The position numbers and the translations under genes were made by a program. Shown one piece after another: positions 23,855-34,537 of a stretch of DNA of 55,253 nt (position 1 is the first letter of the stretch; every line of letters begins with the position of its first letter). Source of the stretch: Prochlorococcus sp. AG-402-K14 (lineage in GTDB: Bacteria; Cyanobacteriota; Cyanobacteriia; PCC-6307; Cyanobiaceae); NCBI GenBank assembly GCA_003216815.1, contig QCIG01000012.1:1-55253 (forward strand). The letters are read 5' to 3'. The notes under the pieces are model-generated. The model made no database searches. It was not told where the DNA came from and saw nothing but the letters and a program-made list of their open reading frames with translations.

Positions 23855-24045
23855 ATTAATAATCTTTATTTTTACAAAAAACTATTATGAGATTTCCTTT
23901 ACAAAACTCATATAAATTTAATGGATAATTAGAGTCTATTGAAGTAAACCAATATACAAAAAAACTTACCCCAATTCATTACAAGTAAGACATTAGTGAA
24001 ACCTTTGCTTAGGCTAAAAAAATTAAAACCACATCACATCACAAC

Positions 24046-25071
24046 ATGACAAAATTTAAAACGCCAAGCAATAAAAAAAGTACTGTTGTTATTTCATTAG
24101 GTGACCCTGCAGGGATAGGAACTGAAATCACATTAAAAGCTCTTGGCTCTAATCGCTTAAATGAGAATATAAATCCTTTACTTGTTGGATGCAAAAATAA
24201 CATTTATGAAACTTATTCACAGTTAATTGATCATGGAATAAATAATATTCCTGATCCAAAGACATTAGATATTATTGATATCCCATTAGAGAAAAAAGTT
24301 ATTCCAGGAATAGTAAACAAACATACAGGATCTGCAAGCTTTAAATGGCTTCACGATGCAACTAATTTAATTTTAGAAGGAAAAGCAAATGCACTAGTAA
24401 CAGCTCCTATTTCAAAAATCGCATGGCATAAAGCTGGTCATAAATTTGCAGGACAAACTGAATTATTGGGTAAATTAACTAATAAAAAAACATCTATGCT
24501 TTTTACAGCAATATCACCAAATAATGGATGGAGATTTAATACTTTACTAGCGACAACACATATACCTCTTGAACAAATAAATAAGAAATTAACAAAAGAA
24601 TTAATTCAATACAAATTAGATGCCTTATTGAATTTCTGCCGTAAGTTCAAAGACAGGCCATTGATACACATAGCCGGCCTAAATCCACATGCAGGAGAAG
24701 AAGGAACAATTGGAATAGAAGAACAGAGCATAATTATTCCAATATTAAATGAATGGAGATTAAATAATCCAGATATCAAACTTAATGGACCTATCCCTCC
24801 TGATACCTGTTGGATTTCAGCAGCAGAGACTTGGAATGGCGACTCAAAAGGAAATAATGCACCTGATGGAATACTAGCTTTATATCACGATCAAGGACTT
24901 ATACCAGTAAAGCTGATTGCCTTTGACGAAGCTGTGAATACAACTGTTGGACTCCCTTTTATAAGGACATCACCTGATCATGGCACTGCTCTTGATATTG
25001 CTGGTGAGTTTAAAGCTAGAGAAACAAGCATGATTGCTGCAATTAATAATGCCTGGATTCTTTCTAATTAA
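24046..25071 (+). CDS. pdxA: 4-hydroxythreonine-4-phosphate dehydrogenase
   Basis: PdxA oxidises 4-phosphohydroxy-L-threonine in the DXP-dependent synthesis of vitamin B6. The 341-residue length is normal. ISLGDPAGIGTEITLKALG at the start, ALVTAPISKIAWHKAGHKF, HIAGLNPHAGEEGTIGIEE and LALYHDQGLIPVKLIAFDEA (metal-binding His) are diagnostic, as is IRTSPDHGTALDIAG at the end. It is convergent with accB; the ten-base gap between the genes contains part of an AAAAGCTTTT palindrome that is too weak to call a terminator. Confidence 0.96.
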   Translation: MTKFKTPSNKKSTVVISLGDPAGIGTEITLKALGSNRLNENINPLLVGCKNNIYETYSQLIDHGINNIPDPKTLDIIDIPLEKKVIPGIVNKHTGSASFKWLHDATNLILEGKANALVTAPISKIAWHKAGHKFAGQTELLGKLTNKKTSMLFTAISPNNGWRFNTLLATTHIPLEQINKKLTKELIQYKLDALLNFCRKFKDRPLIHIAGLNPHAGEEGTIGIEEQSIIIPILNEWRLNNPDIKLNGPIPPDTCWISAAETWNGDSKGNNAPDGILALYHDQGLIPVKLIAFDEAVNTTVGLPFIRTSPDHGTALDIAGEFKARETSMIAAINNAWILSN

Positions 25072-25081
25072 ATAAAAGCTT

Positions 25082-25579
25082 TTACACAGGTTTTAATAAC
25101 ATTAAAACTTGACCAAACTCAACAGGTGTTCCATTCTCAACCAGAATTTCAACTACTTCACCACTCACCTCTGACTCTAATTCGTTCATTAATTTCATTG
25201 CCTCAAGAATACAAACAGCTTGACCAACACTGATTCTCGATCCAATGTCTACGAAAGGAGGCTCTTCTGGACCTGGCGCGCGATAAAAGGTACCAACCAT
25301 AGGAGCAGTGACTTCAACTAAATCAGAGCGTGATCCAGGGACTGAGGGGGGAGGAGTACTTGGTGCTGCAGAGGCCTCAATTTTGCGCTGAGGTAATGGT
25401 GGGTCAATCTCTTCTGTTGTAATTTTCTTTGGAGAAGAGAAAGAATCTGAAGAAGTACCAAGATTACGTTTGACTTCTAAGCAAAAATCTTCCCCCTCAA
25501 GTCGAAACTCTTGTATATCGCTTTCAGCTAAAGTTGCCAACAAGCGATGAAGCTCTTCGTGATCAAGATTCATAGTCAT
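25082..25579 (-). CDS. accB: Biotin carboxyl carrier protein of acetyl-CoA carboxylase
   Basis: AccB carries biotin between the carboxylase and transferase parts of acetyl-CoA carboxylase, the first committed step of fatty-acid synthesis. In the 165 residues, the C-terminal biotinyl domain has the biotinylated lysine in [12 protein letters not shown] Pro/Ser-rich linker (about residues 45-85) joins it to an N-terminal domain with [17 protein letters not shown]. Its ATG overlaps the efp stop by four bases, so efp and accB are translationally coupled, an arrangement common in cyanobacteria. Confidence 0.96.
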   Translation of the reverse strand: MTMNLDHEELHRLLATLAESDIQEFRLEGEDFCLEVKRNLGTSSDSFSSPKKITTEEIDPPLPQRKIEASAAPSTPPPSVPGSRSDLVEVTAPMVGTFYRAPGPEEPPFVDIGSRISVGQAVCILEAMKLMNELESEVSGEVVEILVENGTPVEFGQVLMLLKPV

Positions 25580-26139
25580 TGTGTTTCTCGGCCTAGATAA
25601 CTGTCATTTCGAGTATCTACTCGAATTTTCTCACCAATTGAAATAAATAGAGGGACCATTACTTGAGCTCCTGTTTCTAAGATTGCAGGCTTTGTACCTC
25701 CTGTAGCAGTGTCACCTTTTACCCCAGGATCAGTTTCTTTTATTTCTAAAACAACTGAGTTGGGCAATTCAACTTCAAGAGGTTTTTCATTCCAAGACAC
25801 TACATTAACCTCCATCCCCTCCTTTAGATATTTCTTACTTTCCCCGATTTGTTTAGCAGTTAAGCGCGTTTCTTCATAAGAACTCATGTCCATAAAAACA
25901 AAATCATCACCATCCATATATGTATGTTGCAACTTAGATTTCTCTAGAAGGGCTTGGGGCACCATTTCCCCAGCTCTAAAAGTCTTTTCAACAACACTTC
26001 CACTCACAACCGCTTTTAATTTAGTCCTGACGAACGCAGAACCTTTACCAGGCTTGACATGTAGAAATTCAATAACACGCCAAACTGCACCGTCTAACTC
26101 GATCGTCGTGCCAGTGCGAAAGTCGTTACTTGAAATCAT
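25576..26139 (-). CDS. efp: Translation elongation factor P
   Basis: EF-P rescues ribosomes stalled at polyproline stretches. The 187 residues contain [20 protein letters not shown], the domain I loop [16 protein letters not shown] with the modifiable lysine tip, and the C-terminal OB part ending in [15 protein letters not shown]. It is the first gene of the efp-accB pair and diverges from the cyclophilin gene at 26203, with 63 bp between, which must hold both promoters. Confidence 0.96.
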   Translation of the reverse strand: MISSNDFRTGTTIELDGAVWRVIEFLHVKPGKGSAFVRTKLKAVVSGSVVEKTFRAGEMVPQALLEKSKLQHTYMDGDDFVFMDMSSYEETRLTAKQIGESKKYLKEGMEVNVVSWNEKPLEVELPNSVVLEIKETDPGVKGDTATGGTKPAILETGAQVMVPLFISIGEKIRVDTRNDSYLGRETQ

Positions 26140-26202
26140 TCACACAAAAGATACCAATCGATCATAAGTCTGTGCGAAAGTCATGCAAAACATAGAACTC
26201 AC

Positions 26203-27279
26203 ATGGCAAAAAAGATTTGCATTCTTGCCTTGATAACAATCCTATTTTCTTTAAGCTCTCCATGGATTGAACCAGCTATTGCAGGGCTTCCTAATGGTAA
26301 TCGACTAAAAGATCCATATGCAATCTTAAGAAATTCTTTACCGATAGACCAAAAAGAATTACGTGAATTACAAAACAAACTTGAGGATACAAGCGATGAT
26401 CTTCGCGGGAGTAGATGGTCAGCAGTAAGCAAAGCCACCTCAAGAAGTCAATTCTTAGTGAGTAATAGAAAAAATCAAATTCTTGACTCCATACCAGAAG
26501 AAAATAAAGAAAAAGCAGTTAATCTACTTTCGAATTTGAAAGAAGATCTTGATCAATTAGGACAAATAGCGAATGAAAAAAATAAAGTCATGTTTCTTGA
26601 CGTCAGACGTAAAAGTTTAAAGAAAATTGATGATTTAGAGTCTCTTTTAATTACTAATAAGTTTCCATATACAATACCTAACGAATATGATAATTTACCA
26701 AGACTTTTAGGCAGAGCAAATGTAGAAATAAAAACAACTAAAGGAAAAATGAATGCCATTATTGATGGATATAATGCGCCTTTAACTGCTGGAGCTTTTA
26801 TAGATCTGTCATTGAAAGGTTTTTATGATGGGTTACCAATTAACCGAGCTGAAGAATTTTTTATTCTCCAAACAGGTGATCCTAAAGGAGAAGAAATTGG
26901 ATACATAGATCCTGATAGTAATAACATGAGAACAGTTCCATTAGAAATTAGAAGTCCCAATTCTGAAGATACACTTTATGGACAAACTTTTGAGGATCTA
27001 GGTCTTTATACTGAAACACCAGTTCTTCCATTTGCAACTTTAGGAACTCTTGGCTGGGCTCACTCTGATTCGGATTTAAACGATGGTTCGTCTCAGTTTT
27101 TCTTCTTCTTATATGAAGCTGAATTAAATCCAGCTGGACGGAATCTTATTGATGGAAGGAACGCAGCTTTTGGATACGTAATAGAAGGTTCAGAAATATT
27201 AAATAAATTAAGTGTAGACGATAAAATTATTGCGATTAAGGTATTAAATGGTTCAGAAAATCTAAAACTCAAAGCTTAA
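26203..27279 (+). CDS. Lumenal cyclophilin-type peptidyl-prolyl isomerase (CYP38/TLP40-like)
   Basis: The product has 358 residues. A signal peptide (MAKKICILALITILFSLSSP, cleavage after PAIA) directs it to the lumen or periplasm. A helical N-terminal region of about 150 residues (KELRELQNKLEDTSDDLRGS) precedes a cyclophilin fold starting near VEIKTTKGKMNAIIDGYNAP. GSSQFFFFLYEAELNPAGRN is the cyclophilin core, with a changed active-site arginine region. This two-part layout resembles plant CYP38/TLP40 and its cyanobacterial relatives, linked to photosystem II assembly. Isomerase activity may be reduced. thiL follows after 14 bp. Confidence 0.85.
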   Translation: MAKKICILALITILFSLSSPWIEPAIAGLPNGNRLKDPYAILRNSLPIDQKELRELQNKLEDTSDDLRGSRWSAVSKATSRSQFLVSNRKNQILDSIPEENKEKAVNLLSNLKEDLDQLGQIANEKNKVMFLDVRRKSLKKIDDLESLLITNKFPYTIPNEYDNLPRLLGRANVEIKTTKGKMNAIIDGYNAPLTAGAFIDLSLKGFYDGLPINRAEEFFILQTGDPKGEEIGYIDPDSNNMRTVPLEIRSPNSEDTLYGQTFEDLGLYTETPVLPFATLGTLGWAHSDSDLNDGSSQFFFFLYEAELNPAGRNLIDGRNAAFGYVIEGSEILNKLSVDDKIIAIKVLNGSENLKLKA

Positions 27280-27293
27280 TTTTTGTAAATAAA

Positions 27294-28277
27294 GTGATAC
27301 CTACAATTAAAGATATTGGAGAAATAAAACTTCTCAATCGCTTAAAAAAATTTATGCGCTCAGGGCAAATAGATGATGATGTTGCCGAAATCAAATCAAT
27401 AAAAAAAGATTTACTTATTAATACTGATTTACTTGTCGAAGAAATTCACTTTTCAGAAAAAATATCCAATGCTCAAGATATTGGCTGGAAATCCATTAGC
27501 ACAAATGTTTCTGATCTTATTTGCAGTGGTTCGGAAAAAATGACTTCTTTTAGTGTTGGATTGGTTTTACCACCTAACACAAATTTGAAATGGGTAGAAA
27601 GCCTATATGAAGGAATGAACCAAGCAATTCAAGAGTTTGGAGGAGAAATCATTGGTGGAGATTGCTCAAGCGGAGCAATAAAAATAATATCAATTACGGC
27701 AATTGGTGAAAAAAATGAACCTAGGCTTCACAGAGGTCATGCAATACCAGGAGATTACCTAGTTAGCACAGGATCCCATGGATTGAGCAAATTAGGCTTA
27801 GCACTATTAAAATCAGAAAAATTACCAAGTGAAGTTCAGTTAAATTCTCAACTTATTGAAAGAGCAATACAAGCTCACAAGCGACCGTACCCGGCCATCA
27901 AAGCACTCAGAGCACTCAAAGCGACTAAACCTGAAGGAACCAGCTGGAGAGCAGCAGGAACAGACAGTAGCGATGGACTTCTTGAATCAATTAGAGGTAT
28001 TTGCACAAGCAGTAATTGTCAGGCAATTATAGATAGAGCTTCTCTTCCTAAAGATCCAGACTGGCCTAAACATTCCAATTGGAACGAGTGGTGTCTAAAT
28101 GGAGGTGAAGATTATCAATTAGTGCTTTGTTTGCCAAAACAATGGGCTGAAGCTCTATCTCAAGAATATAAACTTGCTAAAATCATTGGTTTTATTCAAA
28201 AAGGTGAACCAAATATTTTCTGGGACAACTTAGAAGAAATTAATATGAACTCATCAGTTCTATACAGACATTTTTAA
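27294..28277 (+). CDS. thiL: Thiamine-monophosphate kinase
   Basis: ThiL phosphorylates thiamine monophosphate to thiamine diphosphate, the active cofactor. The 327 residues start at GTG 27294. The family pattern is visible: an acidic DDDVAEI near the start, LLINTDLLVEEIHF (the metal-binding TDxxVEGVHF-like motif), IGWKSISTNVSDLICSG, GGDCSSG, and a C-terminal DSSDGLLESI and NGGEDYQLVL. It lies just after the cyclophilin gene, probably on the same transcript, and converges with gap2. Confidence 0.94.
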   Translation: MIPTIKDIGEIKLLNRLKKFMRSGQIDDDVAEIKSIKKDLLINTDLLVEEIHFSEKISNAQDIGWKSISTNVSDLICSGSEKMTSFSVGLVLPPNTNLKWVESLYEGMNQAIQEFGGEIIGGDCSSGAIKIISITAIGEKNEPRLHRGHAIPGDYLVSTGSHGLSKLGLALLKSEKLPSEVQLNSQLIERAIQAHKRPYPAIKALRALKATKPEGTSWRAAGTDSSDGLLESIRGICTSSNCQAIIDRASLPKDPDWPKHSNWNEWCLNGGEDYQLVLCLPKQWAEALSQEYKLAKIIGFIQKGEPNIFWDNLEEINMNSSVLYRHF

Positions 28278-28297
28278 CTATTTTGTTTATTTGAATA

Positions 28298-29320
28298 TTA
28301 TTTCCACTTTTGAGCAACAATTTCTGCCAAATCAACAACCCTTTGGCTATAACCCCATTCATTGTCATACCAAGCTAAAACTTTGACCATATTGTCATCT
28401 ATACACATTGTTAAAGCTTCATCAACAATGGTGGATTCATTAGTTCCAGCGTAATCAGTAGAGACAAGAGGCAGATCTCCATATTTTATGATTCCTTTCA
28501 TTTCCCCCTCTGAAGCGGTTTTTAATAATGCATTTACCTCTTCTGCACTAGTGTTACGACTTGATTCAAATACCAAGTCAACTGCAGATACATTTGGAGT
28601 AGGAACTCTCATGGCAATACCAGTAAGTTTCCCTTTCATTTCTGGATAAACAAGCGCCACAGCTTTTGCCGCTCCAGTAGAAGTGGGAACCAAATTCATT
28701 GCTGCAGCCCTTGCACGGCGTAAATCACGATGAGCATTATCCAAGATTCTTTGATCACCGGTATAACTATGAATTGTGGTCATTAAACCTTTATTTATTC
28801 CTAACTTTTGATCTAAAACTTTTACGATTGGAGCTAAACAATTAGTTGTGCAACTTGCATTGCTGAGAATATCAAAATCATCATGAGAGTATTGATCGGC
28901 ATTAACACCAACAACAAAGGTACCAACGCCGTCACCCTTACCAGGTGCAGTAAGAATGACCTTCTTAGCCCCTACTTGTAAATGCTTACTCGCTCCAACA
29001 TCTGTATTAAATACACCTGTTGACTCAATAACTAGATCAATGCCCCACTCTTTCCAAGGTAGATTTAAAGGGTTTCTATCTGAATAGCATTTAATGGTTT
29101 TACCGTTAATTTGAAATGTGTCATCTGTATGTGAAATTTCCGCGTTGCTTATTGCACCGAGAATAGAGTCATACTTGAGTAAGTGGGCACATGTTTTTGG
29201 ATCAGAAGTGACGTTAATACCGACCACCTCAATATTTGTATTTGCACCCCTGCTAAGCCAACAACGCATAAAATTGCGTCCAATTCTTCCGAATCCATTA
29301 ATCGCAACACGCAAAGTCAT
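28298..29320 (-). CDS. gap2: Glyceraldehyde-3-phosphate dehydrogenase, photosynthetic type
   Basis: In cyanobacteria Gap2 reduces 1,3-bisphosphoglycerate in the Calvin cycle and can use NADPH. The 340 residues show [20 protein letters not shown] (dinucleotide binding), the catalytic [25 protein letters not shown], and [20 protein letters not shown] at the end. The assignment to gap2 rather than gap1 rests on its closeness to the plant-type enzyme and its core position; picocyanobacteria usually have this form. It is divergent from murC with 185 bp between. Confidence 0.93.
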   Translation of the reverse strand: MTLRVAINGFGRIGRNFMRCWLSRGANTNIEVVGINVTSDPKTCAHLLKYDSILGAISNAEISHTDDTFQINGKTIKCYSDRNPLNLPWKEWGIDLVIESTGVFNTDVGASKHLQVGAKKVILTAPGKGDGVGTFVVGVNADQYSHDDFDILSNASCTTNCLAPIVKVLDQKLGINKGLMTTIHSYTGDQRILDNAHRDLRRARAAAMNLVPTSTGAAKAVALVYPEMKGKLTGIAMRVPTPNVSAVDLVFESSRNTSAEEVNALLKTASEGEMKGIIKYGDLPLVSTDYAGTNESTIVDEALTMCIDDNMVKVLAWYDNEWGYSQRVVDLAEIVAQKWK

Positions 29321-29505
29321 TTCAAAAACGGTTAAACCGGATAAGCTACTGGCCGCTGATCATACAGAACGATGATCATTTTCTGCGCATTTTGAAAAAT
29401 AATTGAAGCGTTAAGGACATAAAAAGTAGAAAAACTTGCTAATTCTTTAGAAAATGTGCCTTTGGAGAGATGAAGAGTTATCTTTCAATCGACACTTGAG
29501 CAAAA

Positions 29506-30954
29506 TTGAAGAAGTCACGACACTTACCGCCTCATATCCACTTTATTGGTATTGGAGGCATTGGTATGTCTGCTTTAGCAATGATTTTTGCTAAAAATGG
29601 ATATTTTATATCGGGTTCGGACCAAAAAAAAAGTTCTATTTTAAAAGAATTAAAAGCGAACAATATTAGAATTTTTGAAGAGCAAGATAAATTGAATATA
29701 GAAGAACTTTATAAATCTCATGGAAAAAATATTTTAGTCATCACAAGCTCTGCAATACGTGAAGACAATCAAGAATTAAAAAAAGCAAAAAAATATAACT
29801 TACTAATCAAGCATCGGTCTGAAATACTAAAGCTATTAATAGATGAAAAGAAATCAATAGTAATATCAGGCTCACATGGTAAAACAACAACGAGTACTTA
29901 CATAACAACAATTCTTTCCATTTCCGAAGAAGATCCTAATGCTGTAATTGGCGGAATAGTTCCACTTTACAAAAAAAATTACAACATTAGCAATAGTGAA
30001 CTTTTAGTTGCAGAAGCAGATGAATCAGATGGATCATTAGTTCAATTCAATCCAAGTATTGGAGTAATAACAAATATAGAGCTTGAACATGTTGATCATT
30101 ACAAAAATCTAGAAAATGTCATAGATACTATGAAACAATTTTCCAAAAATTGTAAATGCATAATTGCAAATTCTGACTGTGAAAATCTTAAAAATAATAT
30201 AGAAGCTTCTAAATGGTTCTCAATAAAAGAAACTCAGAATATAGATTTTGCACTAATTCCAAAAGAATCTAATGGTTGTCAAATTATTGCAGAATATTAT
30301 GAAAAAGAAAAATTTATTGATTTAATAAAAGTTCCTATTCCTGGAATACATAATTTAAGTAATGCTATAGCTGCTATTGCAGCATGTAGAACCGCTGGTA
30401 TTCTTTTTGAAAATATAAAACAAGGAATTGATCATTTAAAGCTTCCCTCAAGAAGATTTGACTACAAAGGATTATGGAAAAACAGATTATTAATTGAAGA
30501 TTATGCTCACCATCCTAGTGAAATTAATGCGTCAATATCTATGGCATCTACTATAATTAAGACCAAAAATAACATTTCAGAAATTTCACCTAATAGATTA
30601 GTAACAATATTCCAACCACATAGATTTAGTAGAACTCAAAAATTTAAGAAAGAATTTGCAAAAAGTCTAAGTCAATCTGATTTAGTATTTATTACTCCAA
30701 TTTACTCTGCTGGAGAAGATAAAATCAAAGGAATAACTCATAACTCGATTGCATATGAATTAAAAAAAATAAAACCTAATCTAGAAACATATACTCCAAA
30801 TAACAATCAAGAGCTCATAAAACTAATACAAGAAAAAACAATGGAAAAAGACTTGGTTTTAGTTATGGGAGCTGGAGATATTAATATGATATTTGCAAAT
30901 TTATTTTTAGAAGTAATTAATAATAAACCAATTAGCAATGATTTAGCTGCTTAA
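29506..30954 (+). CDS. murC: UDP-N-acetylmuramate-L-alanine ligase
   Basis: MurC adds L-alanine to UDP-MurNAc in peptidoglycan synthesis. The 482 residues contain [20 protein letters not shown] (nucleotide-sugar binding), the ATP loop [35 protein letters not shown] and [13 protein letters not shown]. The start appears to be TTG 29506: the only upstream in-frame ATG (29470) runs into a stop at 29497, and the fold starts a few codons after the TTG. murB follows after three bases. Confidence 0.95.
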   Translation: MKKSRHLPPHIHFIGIGGIGMSALAMIFAKNGYFISGSDQKKSSILKELKANNIRIFEEQDKLNIEELYKSHGKNILVITSSAIREDNQELKKAKKYNLLIKHRSEILKLLIDEKKSIVISGSHGKTTTSTYITTILSISEEDPNAVIGGIVPLYKKNYNISNSELLVAEADESDGSLVQFNPSIGVITNIELEHVDHYKNLENVIDTMKQFSKNCKCIIANSDCENLKNNIEASKWFSIKETQNIDFALIPKESNGCQIIAEYYEKEKFIDLIKVPIPGIHNLSNAIAAIAACRTAGILFENIKQGIDHLKLPSRRFDYKGLWKNRLLIEDYAHHPSEINASISMASTIIKTKNNISEISPNRLVTIFQPHRFSRTQKFKKEFAKSLSQSDLVFITPIYSAGEDKIKGITHNSIAYELKKIKPNLETYTPNNNQELIKLIQEKTMEKDLVLVMGAGDINMIFANLFLEVINNKPISNDLAA

Positions 30955-30957
30955 TAA

Positions 30958-31842
30958 ATGAATTCAATCCAATTAGAAAAAAATATATCCTTAGCAAATT
31001 TCACAACTTGGAGAATAGGCGGTCCTGCAGAATGGATTGCTACACCGAAAAATCATAAAGAAATACAATTTTTAATTACTTGGTTAAATAAGAAAAAAAT
31101 TCCCTGCAATATTATTGGTGCTGGTTCAAATCTTTTAATAAATGACAAGGGAATTAAAGGTTTAAGCCTTTGTATGCGAGAACTTAAAGGAATTCAAATT
31201 GATAAAAACACTGGGATTATTGAAGTGCTTAGCGGGGAGATGCTTCCAACTTTAGCCAGAAAAGCTGCATCGAATGGACTACATGGACTCGAATGGGCAG
31301 TGGGAATACCAGGAACTATTGGTGGAGCAGTAGTGATGAATGCAGGCGCACAAGGACATTGCATATCAGACTATCTCGAGAGTATTACGACAGTATCTTT
31401 GAATGGTGAATACAAAATTATCAAAGCAACTGATCTCAATTTTGGGTATAGATACAGTCTTCTTCAAGATGAAAAATTAATTGTAGTATCTGCAAGACTC
31501 AAACTGGAATCTGGCCATTCTGAATCAAAAATTCGTCAAATTACAAAAAATAACTTTAAGCATCGATTAAAAACTCAACCATATAAATACCAAAGCTGCG
31601 GAAGTGTTTTCCGTAATCCTGAACCTTTAAAAGCTGCAAAATTAATTGAGGCAGTTGGTTTAAAAGGATTTAGGTTTGGTGGAGCTGAAATATCTAAAAT
31701 TCATTCAAATTTTATTATTAATGCAAACAAAGCTTCATCTTATGATGTGCGGGAACTGATTAAACATATCCAAAAACAAGTTTTTGATTCATATGGAATC
31801 TTGTTAGAAACAGAAGTAAAACAATGTGGCTTTGAAATTTAA
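30958..31842 (+). CDS. murB: UDP-N-acetylenolpyruvoylglucosamine reductase
   Basis: MurB reduces the enolpyruvyl group to give UDP-MurNAc, the substrate of MurC, which is encoded just upstream. The 294 residues show the FAD-binding pattern: FTTWRIGGPAEWI, NIIGAGSNLLINDKGIKGL, GLEWAVGIPGTIGGAVVMNA, YRYSLLQDE, and CGSVFRNPEPLKAAKLIEAV with the catalytic serine. Length and lack of an extra domain fit the type IIb-like short form. Confidence 0.95.
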   Translation: MNSIQLEKNISLANFTTWRIGGPAEWIATPKNHKEIQFLITWLNKKKIPCNIIGAGSNLLINDKGIKGLSLCMRELKGIQIDKNTGIIEVLSGEMLPTLARKAASNGLHGLEWAVGIPGTIGGAVVMNAGAQGHCISDYLESITTVSLNGEYKIIKATDLNFGYRYSLLQDEKLIVVSARLKLESGHSESKIRQITKNNFKHRLKTQPYKYQSCGSVFRNPEPLKAAKLIEAVGLKGFRFGGAEISKIHSNFIINANKASSYDVRELIKHIQKQVFDSYGILLETEVKQCGFEI

Positions 31843-31873
31843 ACCCTAAAATTATTGACAATAGGAAAATCTC

Positions 31874-32221
31874 ATGGCTGGATTCGGATTACCAAATTTT
31901 GGACAACTAACTGAAGCTTTTAAAAAAGCACAACAAATTCAGCAGAACGCTCAAAAGCTTCAAGAAGAGCTAGAGGTGATGGAAATAGAAGGGACAAATA
32001 GTGACAATCGCGCAAAGATATGGATGTCTGGAAATCAAAAGCCTTTGCGCGTAGAAATTAACACGACACTGCTTTCTGAAGAAAAAGCAATGATTGAAGA
32101 AGCAATACTTGATGCAATGAAATCAGCCCACGAAATCTCAACTTCAACGATGAAAGAGCGGATGGAAGATTTAACTGGTGGATTCAAACTCAATCTCCCA
32201 GGTATGGGAGAGGAGAATTAA
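31874..32221 (+). CDS. YbaB/EbfC family nucleoid-associated protein
   Basis: A 115-residue DNA-binding protein. [20 protein letters not shown], then a helical [23 protein letters not shown]-type loop [17 protein letters not shown] and a glycine-containing end [17 protein letters not shown] match the family, which forms dimers that bind DNA with little sequence preference. It is the third gene of the murC-murB run, 31 bp after murB. Its last 32 bases overlap the convergent rsgA gene. Confidence 0.92.
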   Translation: MAGFGLPNFGQLTEAFKKAQQIQQNAQKLQEELEVMEIEGTNSDNRAKIWMSGNQKPLRVEINTTLLSEEKAMIEEAILDAMKSAHEISTSTMKERMEDLTGGFKLNLPGMGEEN

Positions 32222-33128
32222 TCATTTCATCAAGTTTTTCACGATAAAAAGAATATCTTTCAAGATCTTTATTAAGTACACAACCAGGCTCATCTCTATG
32301 CAAACAATTACGGAACTTGCATTGTGACTTTATTAACTGAGTTCGAAACTCAGGAAATAAAGAAGCCAAATCAGAGGGCTCACATACTATTTCTGGACGA
32401 TTAAACCCTGGCGTATCCGCAAGAAGTGATCCATTTTCAAGCGAAAAAAGTTCGACATGTCTAGTCGTATGTGTGCCTCTCTTTAATTTTTTTGAAACAG
32501 CTGAAGTAGGTAGTGATATGGTTGGGATTAAATGATTAATTAAACTTGTCTTTCCTACTCCAGACGGACCAGCAAGTACGGTTAATTTTGTTTTTGTAAA
32601 TCGTTCTATTAATGAATCAATTCCATACGAATTCTGTATAGATACAGGTACACAATCATAACCCCAAGATTTTAATTTATTTATATATAAAATCAAATCA
32701 TTCTTTGTAATTAAATCTATTTTGGTTAAAATTATCAAAGGTTGAATGTTTGCACACTCAGCCGTTAATAAAAAACGGCTGACTTGCTTCATATCAAATA
32801 AAGGCTCATCCACTGAGATGCAAATAGAAACTGATGTTACATTTGCCACAGCAGGACGTTTTAAAAAACTTTTTCGAGGTTCAACTTTATAAATTACAGC
32901 TCGTTTATTCTTATAATCTATAGACTCAACATAAACTGAATCACCTACATCTATAAATAGACCTTGATACTCTAACTTACTTCTTCGTGTACATAGAAGT
33001 CTAATATTTTCAGAAACATTATCTAATAAATCTTGTTTATTGTCCTCAAAATCAATCTCTACTATTAAAAAATTAGCCTTAAGTGCGACAACAGTACCTT
33101 TTAAATTCTTAAATTTATTTTTGTTCAC
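32190..33128 (-). CDS. rsgA: Ribosome small subunit-dependent GTPase A
   Basis: RsgA is a circularly permuted GTPase that aids late maturation of the 30S subunit. In 312 residues: an N-terminal OB fold ([20 protein letters not shown]), ILTKIDLI (G4), [18 protein letters not shown] (G1), [10 protein letters not shown] (G3) and a C-terminal zinc site [14 protein letters not shown]. The order G4-G1-G3 confirms permutation. The start is GTG 33128, overlapping the upstream tusA-like gene by 14 bases. The 3' end overlaps the ybaB gene on the other strand by 32 bases. Confidence 0.95.
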   Translation of the reverse strand: MNKNKFKNLKGTVVALKANFLIVEIDFEDNKQDLLDNVSENIRLLCTRRSKLEYQGLFIDVGDSVYVESIDYKNKRAVIYKVEPRKSFLKRPAVANVTSVSICISVDEPLFDMKQVSRFLLTAECANIQPLIILTKIDLITKNDLILYINKLKSWGYDCVPVSIQNSYGIDSLIERFTKTKLTVLAGPSGVGKTSLINHLIPTISLPTSAVSKKLKRGTHTTRHVELFSLENGSLLADTPGFNRPEIVCEPSDLASLFPEFRTQLIKSQCKFRNCLHRDEPGCVLNKDLERYSFYREKLDEMINSPLPYLGD

Positions 33129-33360
33129 TCGATATTATCAAAGTCACTTTTATTGAATCTTTATTCAATATTTTTACTTTATAACCCTTTTCTTGTAAAC
33201 CATTTATAACACTAGTCTCAGACTCACCTATATCTAAATCTACTTTTAAAACTTGATTTAAAGATAAATTTTCCAATGCTAAACAACATTTAACAAAATT
33301 GACTGGGCAAGAAAGGCCGCACAGGTCTAGATAATGATCAATTAGTATATTTTTCTCCAC
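33115..33360 (-). CDS. TusA/SirA-like sulfur carrier family protein
   Basis: An 81-residue protein with LDLCGLSCPVNFVKCCLALE, the CPxxxVK-type motif of the TusA family, where the first Cys of CP carries sulfur as persulfide. It starts at GTG 33360, and this base is also the last base of the dnaJ stop codon, so translation is coupled. Function could be sulfur relay for tRNA or cofactor modification; the partner is not visible here. Confidence 0.85.
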   Translation of the reverse strand: MEKNILIDHYLDLCGLSCPVNFVKCCLALENLSLNQVLKVDLDIGESETSVINGLQEKGYKVKILNKDSIKVTLIISSEQK

Positions 33361-34493
33361 TATTTATTGCGAAACAGCTTACTAAATAAGCCACTCTTAT
33401 GATGATGGTGTTGAGGTCCACGTGCAGAGTAATGTCCAGCTAATTCTTCTAATAAATTTCTTTCAGAATCCGATAATTTTGTAGGTAATTTTATCTTCAC
33501 TGAGACTTGATGATTTCCTCTAGCAACAGGATTACCTAATTTCGGCACTCCTTTATTTTCTAAGTTCAAAATAGAATTAGGTTGAGTTCCTACTGGAATT
33601 TGTAATTTAGTTGGACCATCTACAGTATCTATTTCAATAGTATCTCCTAAAATTGCCTGAAGATAACTAATATTGATCTCAGATAAAATAGTCAATCCAT
33701 CTCTCTTCAAATTAGCATTATTTTTAACTTTTAAGAAAACATATAGATCTCCAGATGGACCGCCCTTTAATCCAGCATTACCCTCTCCTGAAACTCTTAA
33801 TCGTGTTCCGCTATCAACCCCCGCAGGAATATTAATTTTTAATTTTTTTCTTACTTGTTTGACCCCTTTCCCTCCACAAGAATTACAAGGATCCTTAATA
33901 ACTTGTCCAGTGCCTGCACAATTTGGGCATTCAGCGACTTGGGTAAAACTTCCAAAAGGTGTACGCGTAGCTCTTCTTACTTGACCTGCTCCACCACATG
34001 TAGGACAAGTAACAGGACCAGTACCTTTCTTGGCACCAGTTCCTCTGCAAACATCACAAGTTTCTAAATGAGGAACCGTAATCTCTTTTTCTTGTCCAAA
34101 AATAGCTTTATCAAAATCAATCGTAAGATCGTACCGTAAATCATCTCCCTGCTGAGGTCCTCGCCTTTGAGGACGAGAGCCTCCTGGTGACCCTGAACCA
34201 CCAAAGCCATTAAAGAAGGTTTCAAACAAATCTGCAAAGCCTCCCATGTCTCCCATATCTGGCATGCCTGCGGCCCCGCCTAAGCCAGCTTCTCCAAATT
34301 GGTCATAGCGAGCTCGCTTTTGAGAATCGCTTAAAACTTCATATGCTTTACCTATTTCTTTAAACTTATCCTCTGCACCTGCTTCCTTATTAACGTCAGG
34401 GTGATATTTCCGAGCTTGCTGCCTATAAGCTCTTTTTAAAGTGTCAGCATCAGCATCTCTGCTAACACCCAATAGTTCGTAAAAATCAGCCAT
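33360..34493 (-). CDS. dnaJ: Chaperone protein DnaJ
   Basis: DnaJ delivers unfolded proteins to DnaK and stimulates its ATPase. The 377 residues show all parts in order: J domain with ARKYHPDVN, a G/F-rich region ([20 protein letters not shown]), four zinc-finger repeats [24 protein letters not shown] and CNSCGGKG, and the substrate-binding C-terminal domains. It is a full type I DnaJ. It follows grpE by 44 bp; dnaK is not in the window. Confidence 0.97.
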   Translation of the reverse strand: MADFYELLGVSRDADADTLKRAYRQQARKYHPDVNKEAGAEDKFKEIGKAYEVLSDSQKRARYDQFGEAGLGGAAGMPDMGDMGGFADLFETFFNGFGGSGSPGGSRPQRRGPQQGDDLRYDLTIDFDKAIFGQEKEITVPHLETCDVCRGTGAKKGTGPVTCPTCGGAGQVRRATRTPFGSFTQVAECPNCAGTGQVIKDPCNSCGGKGVKQVRKKLKINIPAGVDSGTRLRVSGEGNAGLKGGPSGDLYVFLKVKNNANLKRDGLTILSEINISYLQAILGDTIEIDTVDGPTKLQIPVGTQPNSILNLENKGVPKLGNPVARGNHQVSVKIKLPTKLSDSERNLLEELAGHYSARGPQHHHHKSGLFSKLFRNK

Positions 34494-34537
34494 TAGTCCA
34501 TTTAAACAAATTCACTTCCGTTTCGATAACCATGTAC

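Noticed and set aside
32195-32210. CTCCCA/TGGGAG hairpin at the ybaB-rsgA overlap as a terminator
   Set aside because: The stem is 6 bp with a 4-base loop, but no U-tract follows on either strand.
33673-34067. Plus-strand ORFs opposite dnaJ, and similar antisense ORFs opposite efp, gap2, DUF502 and purL
   Set aside because: They lie fully opposite strongly conserved genes, have no start signals and show no family features.
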